Shown here: positions 11,045 through 23,079 of the stretch, piece by piece
How positions within the stretch are numbered: the first letter of the stretch is position 1
Layout: the number at the start of each line of letters is the position of its first letter
NCBI GenBank assembly: GCA_028641055.1
Contig: CM054062.1
Location: 236,852,376 to 236,916,375, forward strand
DNA length: 64,000 nt
DNA from: Alopecurus myosuroides
Lineage: Eukaryota > Streptophyta > Magnoliopsida > Poales > Poaceae
Direction of reading: 5' to 3'
Translations under genes and position numbers: made by a program
The notes under the pieces: generated by a model
What the model saw: only the letters and a program-made list of their open reading frames with translations
The model's database searches: none
Told to the model about the DNA's origin: nothing

Positions 11045-11842
11045 TATATATATATATATATATATATATATCATAATTTAGAGTTTTTCTGCCGATATGA
11101 TATATTTTTATAGCATATTTTAGATGTTTTAGTGCTACAATTTGAGATTTACAAGGAAACTGGCCGATAAATAGTCGACCGATAAAATCGATTTATCGGC
11201 CGATAAGACGATATATCTCTTATCATAGACTGACCGATAAGTTAACGATAAGCGATATCCTGAAGATTGACTAGAATACTATCAAAAGTATTGTTGTTAC
11301 TTGTTGGGTTGTGGTGTTTTGAAAATTAAAAATTAACAACCCAATGAAACACCTGGGTGGATTGAACCTTGCTTGGATTATGTTGAGTGGCTAGTCAGGA
11401 CCATGTTCATGGTAGTTTAGCCATGAATGTGGGAGTTGTCACCTGAGAGTACACTTGTGGAATGCCACCCAGGAATAAAGAGATTTGTAGGTCTTCACTG
11501 TATAGTTAGCTTCCATTGCAACCTTGAGGTAATATGAGCTCTGCCAAGATTAAGTAAGTTGTGGGGGTTCATCCTGTTGTATGACAGTGGGTGGTAGAAT
11601 TTTAGGAGCAACGAGTCACGCTGGTATGGTTGAATCCCTCTTCCCAAAGATCTTGTCTCATCCTTCTCTCGAGGAGTATGAGTCTCAAGGTGAAAGTGCA
11701 CAACCGCTGCAGAGTTAAAAACTAAGATCTTAGTCGTGTCCCCGGTTATGGGCCAGTTGAGCAGCTAGATAGAGTTGGTGCCGAAGGATCTCCTCATCTT
11801 TTTGAACTAGATAAAATATGGTAGAAACCCCTTTATAGGGCA

Positions 11843-11967
11843 CATGGTGGTTTAGTCATGATGCCACAATCAAAATCCATGGTGGTTTAGCCATGATGAC
11901 TTTCAAACTTCATGGTGGTTTAGGCATGAGGATTTGTCCAACTTTATGGTGGTTTAGCTATGAATGA
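11843..11967 (+). repeat. Minisatellite in E0 5' LTR, 4 copies of about 34 bp
   Basis: Units begin CATGGTGGTTTAGCCATGA at 11843, 11878, 11911 and (as TATGG) 11945. Each unit has CATGG...CCATG ends and could form a small hairpin. The same array is in the 3' LTR at about 48838-48962. Confidence 0.85.
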
Positions 11968-12477
11968 TTGTACAAATGTTTTCATTTGTTAAAATGATTC
12001 ACAAATCTAGGACAAAACTGGCTTTATGCAAATATCCCAGACTCCACCAGCCAAATATCATATAACTAGTCTATTCCTCAAAACAGCCACCATATATGTG
12101 TCACTTGCGAGTACATTGTTGGTACTAACTTCCCCTTGTGGGCTGCATATTCCAACGTGCAGGTCATTCTGATGATGAGCAATGGTTTAGGATCTCGAGC
12201 TTACATTCCAACATGTCTGCCTGTGGCACATGAAGAGAAGGAGGCTCATTGAAGATTTGTTTTCCGTTGTGTTTACTTTGAACCTTGTTATTTAGGGCTA
12301 GTCCATGATGAGTATGCCAGTTGTAAGACTATTTTATTTCTTATCCAATGGTTCTACGTTGTAGAATGATGCTATTGTTATGAATATTTTATTCTGTCAT
12401 GTGTATGCTATCAGTGGTCCCGGGAATAGTAGGTACACAGGTATTCTACCTTTATTAAAAGGTAGGGTGCTACAAAA

Positions 12478-12493
12478 TGGTATCAAAGCATAG
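12478..12493 (+). promoter_or_regulatory. E0 primer-binding site (initiator tRNA-Met type)
   Basis: TGGTATCAAAGCATAG begins three bases after the 5' LTR. The TGGTATCA start is complementary to the 3' end of plant initiator tRNA-Met, the usual primer of this lineage. The 180 bases from here to the first gag ATG look like untranslated leader. Confidence 0.85.
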
Positions 12494-12654
12494 TGTTGCA
12501 TGTAGGATCGAGACCTTAGGATTGGAAACCATAGGAATAAATTATATCAAAACATTTATGAAAACTTTTATTCTACATTTGTCTTTTCATTTTGTTCTAT
12601 TCTTGTATCTTCCTACCATGTGTTAACCTTATCCTTTCTTTTCCCAAAATTTAG

Positions 12655-15119
12655 ATGGACTATTCTGGAGAGGACTATTCTGGAGTGATTGTTGTGGCTG
12701 GAGATGAAGGTTACTGGTTGAGCAAGTGTCTATATGGCTTGGCATGGATGTTGGAATGCCAACCCCTTACTTCCACGACATTCCAGAGTTCATTGAACCT
12801 ACTGGTGCTAAGAAGTGGCGAATCTCGACATTCATTCATAGTCGAACGGTGGGCCCAAATGACCATGGCATGGAGTACACCCACTACTACCCAGACTTTG
12901 AAGCTTCAATGAGTGCACTAATGCAAGATGCCATCACCCGCATCTGTAACAACTAACAAGTATCGAGCTCACATCCCCCACGGTAGTGTCTTTCTCCTTT
13001 TTGGAGAAAGGACTGAGACCAGAGTGGCCATTGATCGTAGCCACCAGCAGCTCACTCCCACGCGTCACTATCTCATGGAGAGAGAGTTGGTAATGACGAA
13101 CATAGAGTGGATGATGCGTAGGCAGACGTAGGTGATTGATTTTCAGCGGGATAGGATTGGGAATATGGGGAAGGCAATTATGAACCTTGATGACGTCAAC
13201 GCTAATTTGACGGGAAAGTTGGAGGACAAGGAGACTATGATTGTTGCTCTCCAAGCGCAAAGTGCATACTTTAAAAAGGACTGATGTCTACGCACGCTTC
13301 TATTCTTGTAGACAGTGTTGGGCCTCCAAGTGCAGAGGTTTGTAGAACAACAACAATTTCCCTTAAGTGGATCACCCAAGGTTTATCGAACTCAGGGAGG
13401 TAGAGGTCAAAGATATCCCTCTCAAGCAACCCAGCAATTAAGATACAAGAAGTCTCTTGTGTCCCCAACACACCCAATATACTTGTCAGGTATATAGGTG
13501 CACTAGTCCGGCGAAGAGATAGTGAAATGCGAGTAATATGGATGGTTATAAGTAATAATAGCAATCTGAGATAAATATGGCAGCAAGCAAACATGTAGCA
13601 TAACAGGCGGAAAACGGTGTTTCAATGCTTGGAAACAAGGCCTAGGGATCCTACTTTCACTAGTGGGCACTCTCAACAATGATCACATAATTGAATAACT
13701 AAATATCTTCTCTTCACTATGCTAATCTTAACCCTCTCCGGTTGGATAACGAACACTAATCATGGCGTAGGGCTGCAAAAAGCATTCCTTAGTAAGCATT
13801 CCCATGTCTAGTTAACCCCACGCTGTCACTATGAGTGTCCTAGAAGGTACTAGACAAACACCACAATTCATAGAGGAGACACACACGATGTGCACACTGT
13901 CACCTTCACACCGCGGGACAAGGTGACTCCAAAGTTCATATTAATAAAACACTTGAGTAGCACAAGATAAAGAGTAACATCTACTTATTCAACTAGATTA
14001 CAAAGCTCACAATCACATATAGATCACACCATGGGCGAGAGAGATGAACCACATAGCTACCGTAGAGCCCTCAGCCTCGGGGGAGAACTACTCCCTCCTC
14101 ATCATAGGAGACAGAAATGGCGATGGAGATGGCGTTGGAGTCGATGGAGATGGTTTCCGGGGGCACTTCCCCGTCCCGGCAGGGTGCCAGAACAGAGATC
14201 CGTCCCCCGAAACTTGTCGTCGGCGGCAGCGGCGGAGCTACGGATGTATTTTGTGGAAAAGGTCAATTCTTTTAGGGTTTTCCCTCGGGGGGGGGGGTAT
14301 ATATAGGCGAAAGGGCGATGTCGGGGGGTGGCCAGGGGCCCACACCACCAGGTGGCGTGGCCAGGGGGTGGTGGCGCCACCCTATGGTGTGGCCACCCTG
14401 TGGCCCCCCTCCGGGGCTCCTTGGGACTTCTGGATGCTTCCGGGACTTCTAAGACTTCTGGCTTTCGAATTTCCAATTCCGATAATATTTCCAGAACAAC
14501 TTTTCTAAAACTAAAAACAGCAGAAAACAGGAACTGTCTCTATGGCATCTTGTCAATAGGTTAGTCCCGGGAAATCGATAAAAAGAAATAAAGTGTAAGG
14601 AATACGTGTGGGAAACAACATGAAAACAACATGGAACATCAGAAATTAAGGATACGCTTATGACGTATCAAGGACTCCAACAAGATGGATGAAGTTAGGC
14701 AAGAGAGAAACCAGCTGCAGAATCAGGTTGAGGAACTACAGAGGGAAATAGCCCGGTTGACAGTAGCTCAGGGAGGAAATGAGCCCATAGTCCCTCCAAT
14801 CCTTGTTGATCACCAGGCTCCTGCTGTAGAAGAAGATCACCAGGCTCCAGCTGGAGAAGAAGAGGAAGAAGAGGACGACCCTGAGGAGTTAGTGTTTGAG
14901 AACTCTTCTGACGAGGATCCTGACATCGAGGAGAGCTCAACTAGAAACCACTCCCCTCTGAAGAAGCACCTAAAATCTACAGACTACTTCAAGTTGTTCA
15001 AGACTCATGATCTTGTGACGCTATATGTTTCCCATAGACCCTTGTATCTTGTTTATGTTTTCAAGTATTGTCCTACTACTTGGAGTATGACAGTACCCAC
15101 GACTCTATTAGTTTCTTAA
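12655..15119 (+). pseudogene. E0 gag N-terminal part, interrupted by a solo LTR
   Basis: The ATG at 12655 opens a frame that decays quickly. Recognisable pieces are a segment with PYFHDIPEFIEPTGAKKW and STFIHSRTVGPND (12730-12880), a region with GNMGKAIMNLDDVNANLTG-like coding (13140-13281), and a coiled coil (MDEVRQERNQLQNQVEELQ) followed by an acidic Glu/Asp stretch (14685-15000). The reading frame across 13281 is restored if the solo LTR (13282-14670) and one copy of its target duplication are ignored, which shows the two halves are one gene. The domain is the unnamed N-terminal part found upstream of gag in grass Tekay elements. Frame is lost at about 12900-13130 and after 15000. Confidence 0.7.
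13282..14670. mobile_element. Solo LTR, 1389 bp, TSD AGGAC
   Basis: It begins TGATGTCTACGC and ends ATGACGTATCA. Flanking AGGAC is perfect on both sides (13277-13281 and 14671-14675). There is no internal domain between two LTRs, so this is the product of LTR-LTR recombination of a separate family. It has a G-run at 14287-14297 and a TATATATA just after it (14299-14306). Open frames at 14031-14508 are incidental. Confidence 0.9.
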
Positions 15120-15275
15120 AACCTTTGTTATATTAATGTTTGTGAATTTGTTTTGTTTGTTGTTTGATTGATGTTTGTGCATGGGTAGAAATTTTATTTC
15201 CCACTAGGTCTATCTGTCAATCTTATTCCTCGTCTATTCCAAAACCCAGATCCAACTCAACAAGCGTTCCAGCAG

Positions 15276-16424
15276 ATGCTGGCAGCCCAAACTCAGCTGA
15301 TGCAGATGATGACCCACTTCATGCAGCACAACAACAACAATAACAACAACAACGACAACAACAATAATCCCCCACCTCCATCCCCTGTGGATAGGCTTGC
15401 CAGGTTCCTTAGGCTCAGGCCCAACAAGTTCTCTACTACTACTAAACCCATGGTGGCTGACGACTGGCTTCGCTCAGTTAACAAGGACTTGACTGCTTGT
15501 GAATGCAATGATGCGGAAAATGTCAGATTCACCGCACATCTACTGGAGGGACTGGCCGCAATGTGGTGGGAGACATTCCAAGTCACACATCATGTGGAAG
15601 GTCTGGACTAGGTCACATTCAGGGCAGGCTTTCGTAATGCCCACATCTCATCAGGCATTATGAACTTGAAGAGGGATGAGTTTTGTACTCTGAAACAAGG
15701 TGGAAGAACCTTGAAGTAATACATGGATGATTTCTGTGCTCTGTCCAGGTATGCCCCTGAGGACATTGATACTGATGCCAAGAGGAAGGAGAAATTCCTA
15801 AATGGACTCAAGGGGGTCCTGAAGATATCACTATGTGTGGCATATGCTCCAAACTACCAGGCACTACTTGACCAATCCATCACCTTGGACAACAACATCA
15901 AGAAGGAGGAGAACCACAAGAGCAAGTTTGGCAATAGAAAGAACCACACTGAAACATCTCACAATAAACATCACTCATCTGAGAGTAGCGGAGGCTATAG
16001 TGGCCACAAGCATGGAGGCCATTTCAACAAGAGTAATGGCCACACATTCAATGGTGGGTTCAGAGGCAATCACTTCAATGGACATTACAGTGGTAACCAC
16101 AACGACCATCGTAATGGCCATCACAATGGGAATAATGGACATAAGCATTCAAATTCAGAAGGCAGGAGATACATGTCTGAATTCATGTGCTACAAATGCA
16201 AGAATAAGGGACATTTCGTAGATAAATGCCCAGAACTGAAGGCTATTGAACCTGCCAAGCCCAATCCATTCCAGAAAGGGAGGGTGAACCACCTTGATGT
16301 TGAAGAAGTGATGAATGAACCTGATGTTGTGATGGGTATGTTTCCACTCAACTCCTTTACAACATTAGTTTTATTTGATACTGGAGCATCGCATTCATTC
16401 ATATCAAAGGCATTTGTGGATTAA
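15276..16424 (+). pseudogene. E0 gag core, zinc knuckle and protease start, two internal stops
   Basis: In order: a Gln/Met-rich lead (MLAAQTQLMQMMTHFMQHN), an Asn tract encoded by AAC/AAT repeats (15329-15368), the retrotransposon gag core (FLRLRPNKFS, WWETFQVTHHV, FRNAHISSGIMNLKRDEF), a Gly/His/Asn-rich linker (15960-16160), a CCHC knuckle CYKCKNKGHFVDKC (16187-16230) and the aspartic protease motif FDTGASHSFIS (16374-16406). Stops are a TAG at 15609-15611 and a TAA at 15718-15720. The frame ends just after the protease motif at 16424. Confidence 0.85.
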
Positions 16425-19400
16425 AATAAAATACCCACCAAATCAATAGGGAAGATATTCCAAGTGAGTTCCCCAGGTGGCGAGATGTCTGTCAATACTG
16501 AATGCGGGATACTAATTCTAGAAATTGGGACCCATAAATTTCCAACCCATTTAGTAATCCTACCATCACAAGGATTAAATGTCATTTGGGAATGGACTGG
16601 ATGACTACCTATAGAGTCATAGACTGTGTCAACAGATCAATCACCCTATCTACCCCAGAGGGTAGATGATTAAGTACAAACCCCATTTGGAGCCAAACGA
16701 TATTAGTCTAAACTATCTTAAGGGGGTTATCCTAAACCATCTTAAGTAGGTTAGCCTAGACCAAGTGTTTGTGGTGAGAGAATATCCAGATGTATTTCCA
16801 GACGAGTGACCGGGAATCCCACCGGATAGAGATGTGGAATTTTTGATTTATTTGCTTCCGGGCACATGACCTATAGCAAAGAGAACTTATCCTATGTCCA
16901 CTGATGAACTGAAAGAACTCAAAAAGAAACTTGAAGAGGAATTAAAGGATTCATAAGGGAAAGTTCATCCCTTGGGGAGCACCAGTTTTGTTTGTGGAGA
17001 AGAAGGACAAAAGTCAGCGTTTAATTATGGACCATCGTTCGCTGAACGAGGTGACAATCAAGAACAAATACCCACTACCTAGAATCGATGACTTATTTGA
17101 TCAGTTGGAAGGAGCCAGTGTGTTTTCCAAGATCTACCTGCGGTCTGGATATTTTCAACTCAAGATTAGAGAGCATGATATACCCAATACTTCTTTTGTC
17201 ACTAGATATGGTTCATATGAGTATACGGTGATGCCTTTTGGCTTAACCAATGCTCCATCATACTTCATGAATATGACGAACAAAGTGTTCATGGAATTCC
17301 TCGATAAGTTTGTCTTAGTCTTCATTGACGACATACTAATCTACTCCAAGAGTGTTAAGGAACACGAGAAACATCTACGTCTTATAATGGAAAAGCTTAG
17401 GGAACACAAGTTGTATGTCAAGTTCAGCAAGTGTGAATTCTGGCAGGGTGAAGTAGGATTTCTAGGACACATTGTGTCTAAGGAAGGAATTGCAGTCGAC
17501 CCCTCAAAGGTTACCGCGTGACAGAATGGGAACCACCCAAGAATGTAGGATAAATCCGTAGCTTCTTAGGCTTGGCTGGTTACTATAGAGTGTTCATTGA
17601 AAATTTCTCCAAGATTGCTAAACCAATGACTGAGCTATTGAAGAAAGAGAAGAACTATGAATGGACTGAAACATGTGAGACCAGCTTTCAAGAGCCGAAG
17701 AAGATATTAGTATCTGCACCTGTATTGTGTTTGCCTGATCTGAAGAAGGAATTCCAAGTTTACTGTGATGCTTCACGTTAAGGATTAGGAAGTGTGTTGA
17801 TGCAAGGAGGTAGATTTGCAGCTTATGCTTCAAGGAAACATAATAAACATGAAGTCAATTACCCCACTCATGATCTTGAATTAGCTTTAGTGGTTCATGC
17901 CTTGAAGACATGGAGACACTATTTGATGGGGAAGCGTTGTGAAGTCTTCACGGACCACAAGAGTTTGAAGTATATCTTCACTCAGAAGGATTTGAACATG
18001 ATACAAAGGAGATGGTTGGAACTCATCAAGGAATATGATCCGAGTCTGCAATACCATCCTGGTAAAGCAAACATAGTCGATGATGCTTTGAGCCGTAAGG
18101 TTTATGAGAACTGTCTCTCAACCGAGGAAATACACCAGGATCTGTGCAAAGCACTCCAAGACCTCAGTTTGGAAGTTGTGACTGAAGGGTTTGTAGCGTC
18201 ACTAGTAGTTCAACCAACACTGATGGATAGAATCCGTAAAAGTCAGGAAGAAGATAAAGAAATAGAGGCAATCAGGGAAACCTTGAAGGAGGCACTAAGG
18301 GAAGGAAAGACCACAGAATTCAGTGAAGATGAGCAAGGAACTGTTTGGTTTGAGAAACGTATCTGTGTACCCAATGACCCTGATTTGAGGAAACTGGTTT
18401 TTCAAGAAGCTCATGAGTTACCATATTCAATTCACCCTGGTAACACCAAGATGTACATGGATTTGAAGGAAAGATTCTGGTGGAACAATTTGAAGAGAGA
18501 TATAGCTGAATACATAGCCAAATGTGATGTTTGTAATAAGTTAAAGGTTGTGCATCAGAAACCAGCAGGATTGTTGCAACCATTGAAAGTTCCAGACCGG
18601 AAATGGGACCAGATTGGTATGGACTTTATCACTGGATTACCTCGAACCAAATCGGGTTATGACTCAATTTGGGTGGTAGTTGATCGTTTGACAAAGATAA
18701 ATCACTTTGTGCCAGTAAAGACCACATGCACCAGTGCTAAGTTGGCTGATATTTACATGAAAAAGATTGTCTACCTTCATGGTGTACCCAAGAGAATTGT
18801 GTCTGATAGAAGTACCTAGTTTACCTCACACTTTTGGAAACAACTACATGAGTCGTTAAGAACCAGATTAGAGTTCAGCACAACATTTCACCCTAAAACA
18901 GATGGCCAAACTGAGAGAGTAAATCAGATTTTGGAAGACATGCTAAGAGCATGTGTCTTAGACTATGGATCTAGATGGGATGACAACTTGCCATATGCAG
19001 AATTCTCTTACAACAACAGTTATCAAGCTAGTATTGAGATGACACCATTTGAAGCCCTGTATGGAAAGAAATGTACCATACCCCTGTTGTGGAGTGGTTT
19101 AGGAGAAAGAAGTTTCTTTGGTCCTGACATCATACAAGAAGCTCAAGAGAAAGTTAGATTAATCAAAGATAGATTAAAGATAGCACAGTCAAGGCAGAAG
19201 AGCTATGCTGATAACAAGCGTAGAGATGTTTCTTACGAAACAGGAGATAGAGTCTATCTGAGAGTGTCACCCCTTAGAGGTGTAAAGAGATTTGGAATGA
19301 AAGGAAAATTAGCACCACAATTTATAGGACCATTCAAAGTCTTGTCCCGCAAAGGAGAAGTAGCTTATGAGCCGGATTTACCAGAAATACTCTCAGCAGT

Positions 19401-19707
19401 ACACAATGTGTTCCATGTCAGTCAGCTGAAGAAATGTCACCCTGAGATGTCAGAAACTTCCCTGAGTGATACAATACCCCTAGGAGAAGTACAAATTGAA
19501 AGTGACCTAACCTATGAGGAGAATCCCATTAAGAACTTAGAACGAGCTGAGAGGAATACTCGTACCAAGACCATCAAGTTTTGCAAGGTTCAGTGGAATC
19601 ACCACACCGAGGAAGAAGCAACTTGGGAACGTGAAGAATACCTCAGAGAAGATCACCCTCACCTATTTGCTAGCCTTTCCGAAGCTCGAGGACATGCTTC
19701 ATCTTAA
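16425..19707 (+). pseudogene. E0 pol: RT, RNase H, integrase, chromodomain; several stops
   Basis: 16425-16987 is a broken protease-RT link (GLNVIWEW, EYPDVFPDE recognisable, frames shifted). RT at 16988-17520 has [14 protein letters not shown], the [11 protein letters not shown] block and the catalytic FIDDILIYS. RNase H (17572-18110) includes YCDASR, FTDHKSLKYIFTQ and DALSRK. Integrase (18350-19400) has the His/Cys finger ending KCDVC, then MDFITGLP, SDRST and DGQTERVNQ, giving the D,D,E triad. The C-terminus (about 19530-19670) is a chromodomain (VQWNHHTEEEATWEREEYL). Stops: TGA near 17519, TAA near 17779 after CDASR, TAG near 18817 after SDRST. A chromodomain directs integration to marked heterochromatin in related elements. 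Confidence 0.9.
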
Positions 19708-19718
19708 GGGGGTTAGTC
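19705..19718 (+). promoter_or_regulatory. E0 polypurine tract
   Basis: AAGGGGGTTAGTC stands directly before the 3' LTR start TGTAATATCC. It primes plus-strand synthesis in this family. Confidence 0.8.
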
Positions 19719-20301
19719 TGTAATATCCTAGATTTTTCAAAATAATAAAACCAGCATGCATGCATGTCACATGACACTTTGCAAAAATAAGCATTTAAAA
19801 ACTTAATATATCAAGCCTAAAACCCTAAATGGATTTAACACTAAAAATATTACCATAAGGACCATACCCCAATTGCTCTATAATAAAAAAAAATTTTGAA
19901 TTTACTAAAGTACCAAAACTTTTTATACAGTTTAAACTTTACAAATTCTATCTTTACAAATTTATCTAAATAAATTGGTTTCATTTTGGTAATTATTTGG
20001 GGTTCAAATAAACAAAACATAAAATAAAAAGAAAAGAAAACAGAACAAAAAAAAAGGGGAAAATCCACCCAGGCAGCATAGCCCGATTCCCCCTATCTCC
20101 TCCCTCTCTCCCACGCAACCAGCCCACTAGGCCAAGCCCTATCTCACGCGCATGCAGAATAGCACCCAGCCCACGCGTCCCCCTCCTCTCCCTGGCCAGG
20201 GGCCCTACGGTGATGTGAGCGCTGACGGGGGCGCGTCCTCAACCTCCCCTCTGTTTTCCCCGCGTTGATCGCCCGCACCTTCCCACGATCTCCACGCTCC
20301 C
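19719..20301 (+). repeat. E0 3' LTR, first part (split by E2)
   Basis: It matches 7288-7860 of the 5' LTR with several percent differences. It stops in ...CCACGCTCCC at 20301, and the rest resumes at 45406. The five bases CTCCC are duplicated by the E2 insertion. Confidence 0.9.
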
Positions 20302-20794
20302 TATCGAATCTTCATCTCAACAAGTCCCTCGGGTGAACCCATAGGGTTTCGATTAGGAGAACGTGTAGGCGCTGGTGACAATCGTCGGCTAGACAGGGGG
20401 CACGATTTACCCAGGTTCGGAGCCCTCGTAGAGGTAAAACCCTTACTCCTGCCTCTGTCGATCTGTATTAACGAGTAGATCGGTTACAATGGGGGGTTGC
20501 TCAAGTCGAAAGTATGATCTCGATCTCAAGGCTTGGTGGTGCGGTATTGCTTGGTCCTCCTCCTGGTGGTTCTCCTGGCCTTATATAGGTGGCTAGGTCT
20601 CAAACCGTACCCAGGGAGGACTCGAACCCTAACCTAGAGACGGTTACAAGTTTCCTAACTTGACCCGCAAGGCCTTGCGGGTGGGATTCAATTGGGCCTT
20701 CTAGAATAGTCCATGACACTTCCTTTGGAGGTTGGTCCGTGGGCCTGAGACCGGGTAGGTTCACCCGACAGGCCTAGGATCCATCCCTTCGTCA
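20302..20794 (-). repeat. E2 3' LTR
   Basis: On the + strand it begins TATCGAATC (the first G of TGTCGAATC mutated) and ends CCCTTCGTCA. On the element strand it begins TGACGAAGGG. It carries a TATATAAG promoter motif on the element strand near 20580. A polypurine tract (CTCGGGGGCTAC on the element strand) abuts it at 20795-20808. Confidence 0.95.
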
Positions 20795-21993
20795 GTAGCC
20801 CCCGAGTGTTCGCTCGACTGAGAATCTGTCGGGTGGACGCTCAAAATGTTTCTTGATTTCTCTTCGACTGGTGGCTTCAATCGTTTTGAAGAGGATGTGT
20901 ATCCTGTATGCGATGCATTTCTTGTACTCGAGTATCGAGAAAATAAAAGTGTCTGTGTGTTTGGCTGTTTTCGCAGAAGGATGTGGCTCAGTTGCTTGGC
21001 TCTCCCGAAAGCTTAGGGCCAATTAATTGCATTTAGGGCAAAAACAGTTCTGGCCTACACAGATTCAAGACCTACGACTCGAATCTGGTGAGGTGATCAT
21101 TGCGACTGGGCCGTAGAGGTCTTACCGAGTCGAACTTAACCTAATAGGGTACCCGGCGCGTCCGCTAGGATTTTTCTTCGTGTTGTTGACACGGAAATTA
21201 CCGGAGGACGCAGCTTGAGTGCGATTCCAGACCCTCAAGAGAGATCTTTTGGGTCTTACCTTCGTATTCGAAAGAAATACGGCATCCAGATGTGCCTAGT
21301 CGGCAGAACGATCCAGGGAATTGATGTGTGTACATCGTATAACCGAGTGGCAGGAGCTACGCACTCGCAAGTTTTGTCCAGGGATATTTCGAGTGAAAAT
21401 GTCTCCCTTGATTTTTGTGCACAAAGTTTTTTGTGCTTTGTAGTCTTCTATCCATACGAAAGAGTTTTCATGTTTGGAAACCTTGTAATGCCCATTTGAA
21501 AGGAAATTTCGTATCTGGGGCTTTTATGCGAAAGAGTTTTCGCGTCACGATTTGCCCATACGAAGTTATTTCGTGTCTGGGGCTTTTACGCGAAAGAGTT
21601 TCGAGCCTGATGATGTTCTCAATGACGTCATAGCGCACTTTTATCCTCCCGATGGGACGTGACAGAGCGAGAGCAGGTGTGCTGGCCCACCATGTCAGCT
21701 TTTTTACCGGAAACGAGATGTCGTTTCCGGTTTTTCCGCGAACTGCGTGCAGTAATTGCGCACGATCTGCTGTTAAGATCGTGGCACGAAACAACCTTCA
21801 CCGCCCTTTCGTTTCAGCTTCACATGTGGCATCCGCGATGGGTGCCACGTTGCTTGATGAGCGGCCAGGATTGAGTGACTCCGTGTATATATATTGTCCT
21901 TAGGTAAAAGGTAAAAACTTCCCGTCATTCGCTTCCCAGCATTCATCTTCCTCGCGCTCACCTCCTTCTCTGCGAGCTTGCACTAGCATCCAT
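20795..21993 (+). promoter_or_regulatory. E2 polypurine tract and upstream region of its antisense gene
   Basis: 20795-20808 is the element's polypurine tract on the - strand. The rest precedes the antisense gene whose ATG begins at 21992. A TATATATA stands at about 21890, 100 bp before the ATG, a likely promoter. A 63-bp period repeat (TTCGT.TCTGGGGCTTTTA.GCGAAAGAGTTT) is at about 21507-21605. Nothing here looks like protein coding. Confidence 0.6.
21989..21993 (+). repeat. Left target-site duplication of E3 (TCCAT)
   Basis: TCCAT is repeated at 33825-33829, directly after the other E3 LTR. It includes the AT of the E2 antisense start codon. Confidence 0.95.
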
Positions 21994-22553
21994 TGTCGAG
22001 ACATCGTAGTAGTTTTCATAGACGGGGGTGCCATGAGACTACGGTAGAGACGTGGGGTAACGGGATAGCGTAGTAACACAGAACACGGGATTTTACCCAG
22101 GTTCGGTACGTCGCGACAGTACGGCGTACCTACTCCTGCACTTCTCACTAATTGGGACTAAAGCCCGTATAACAGGGTTACAATGTGAGGGAATAGATCT
22201 AGCTACTCGGCGAGGATGAGCTTCTCGGCGAGTTGCGTAGAGCTTGAACTTGTGTCTAACTTGTGCTTGTTTAATCTATCTCCCGTCCGGCTTTATATAA
22301 TAGCCGGATTAGGGCTTACAGAATAGGAAACCTAGAAGACTACGTTTAACTTGTAACTTGGAAAGCAAGGAATCCGTCTTCTCCTCCAAGCCAGATCACG
22401 TGGGCCGTGATCCGGGTTCTTCTAGAATCCGGCTTCTGCACGTCGGACTACTGGGCCGCCCAATGGACCTAAGCCCATTACCATGTAGGCCACCCTGGTA
22501 GTCCGGCTCTTTGTCTACCATCTTCTATACCCCTATTCAGTATATATCCGACA
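21994..22553 (-). repeat. E3 3' LTR
   Basis: On the element strand it begins TGTCGGATAT and ends CTCGACA. The element-strand TATA box TATATAAA is at 22292-22299, enclosed in a perfect 6-bp palindrome (CCGGCT/AGCCGG). The polypurine tract CCTGGGGGCTAC abuts at 22554-22565. Confidence 0.95.
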
Positions 22554-23079
22554 GTAGCCCCCAGGAAGGATCAAAACTCTGATTCTCCGTCTTTCGCCAA
22601 ATACATTTTGTCCGGGAAATCTTGATTCAGCAGTCTTGATTCTTTCTACTTTCCTTTTGAAGGAGATGGTAACATAAAACTCGGAACCATGAAAATCCGG
22701 CTTTTCTTCTCGCGATCCTTCGCGGAAAAGGAACCTCTAACGTCAGCGCTTTAATCATGCTGACGCAGGCGACGCTTGGTTTCACGCGGGAAACCCTGCA
22801 ACGTATCTCTGACAGATTCTCACGGGAAACGAGGAGATAGCCATCATTCCCCTGTCGTTATATTTCCCGTAGTTTCCGGCGAGCGACACGCGTCAAGCAT
22901 CCAACGGTCGAAAGAGCCGTTGGCACGTATCTAAACGGTTCTCTGGCTATAAATAGCCATCATCGTCCTCCTCCGAAACTTTCCTCACTCCCTCACTGCC
23001 TACGCCATTGCTGCGCACGCGAGCTCGAGAGTAAGTCCTTGTCCCAGGCGCACTTAGCATCCAAACGCGCCACCAAAAG
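22554..23079 (+). promoter_or_regulatory. E3 polypurine tract plus promoter and leader of the antisense gene
   Basis: After the polypurine tract there is 0.5 kb without coding signal. A clear TATAAATA stands at 22948-22955, about 130 bp before the antisense ATG at 23080, so transcription would start near 22980. The ATG context is AAAAGATGGC, favourable for initiation. Confidence 0.65.

Larger units (their letters stand above)
10381..11269. mobile_element. hAT-type non-autonomous element, 889 bp, 8-bp TSD ACTAGAAT
   Basis: ACTAGAAT stands at 10373-10380 and 11270-11277. The other E0 LTR has a single copy near 48265. The ends are rich in scattered GATAA/TTATCGG repeats in opposite orientation (CGATTTATCGGC class), giving subterminal inverted repeats. 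The 8-bp duplication fits hAT. The middle has been enlarged by a TA microsatellite and a fold-back element (10615-11071). Confidence 0.75.
7288..12474 (+). repeat. E0 5' LTR (enlarged by three insertions)
   Basis: It begins TGTAACATCCTAG and ends GGGTGCTACA. It aligns along its length with 19719-20301 joined to 45406-49468. Relative to that copy it has extra DNA at 7959-8174 (Tat-derived patch), 9584-10352 (Harbinger MITE) and 10381-11269 (hAT MITE). A GC-rich section (7620-8560) and an AT-rich section follow each other as in other grass Tekay LTRs. No protein is encoded, and open frames here are by-products of composition. Confidence 0.9.

Noticed and set aside
11843..11967. Regular repeats resembling a CRISPR array
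   Set aside because: Units are adjacent with no unique spacers, occur in both LTR copies, and the DNA is a plant genome.
14031..14508. Open frames inside the solo LTR
   Set aside because: They lie wholly inside a non-coding LTR with perfect target duplication, low-complexity products, no domain.
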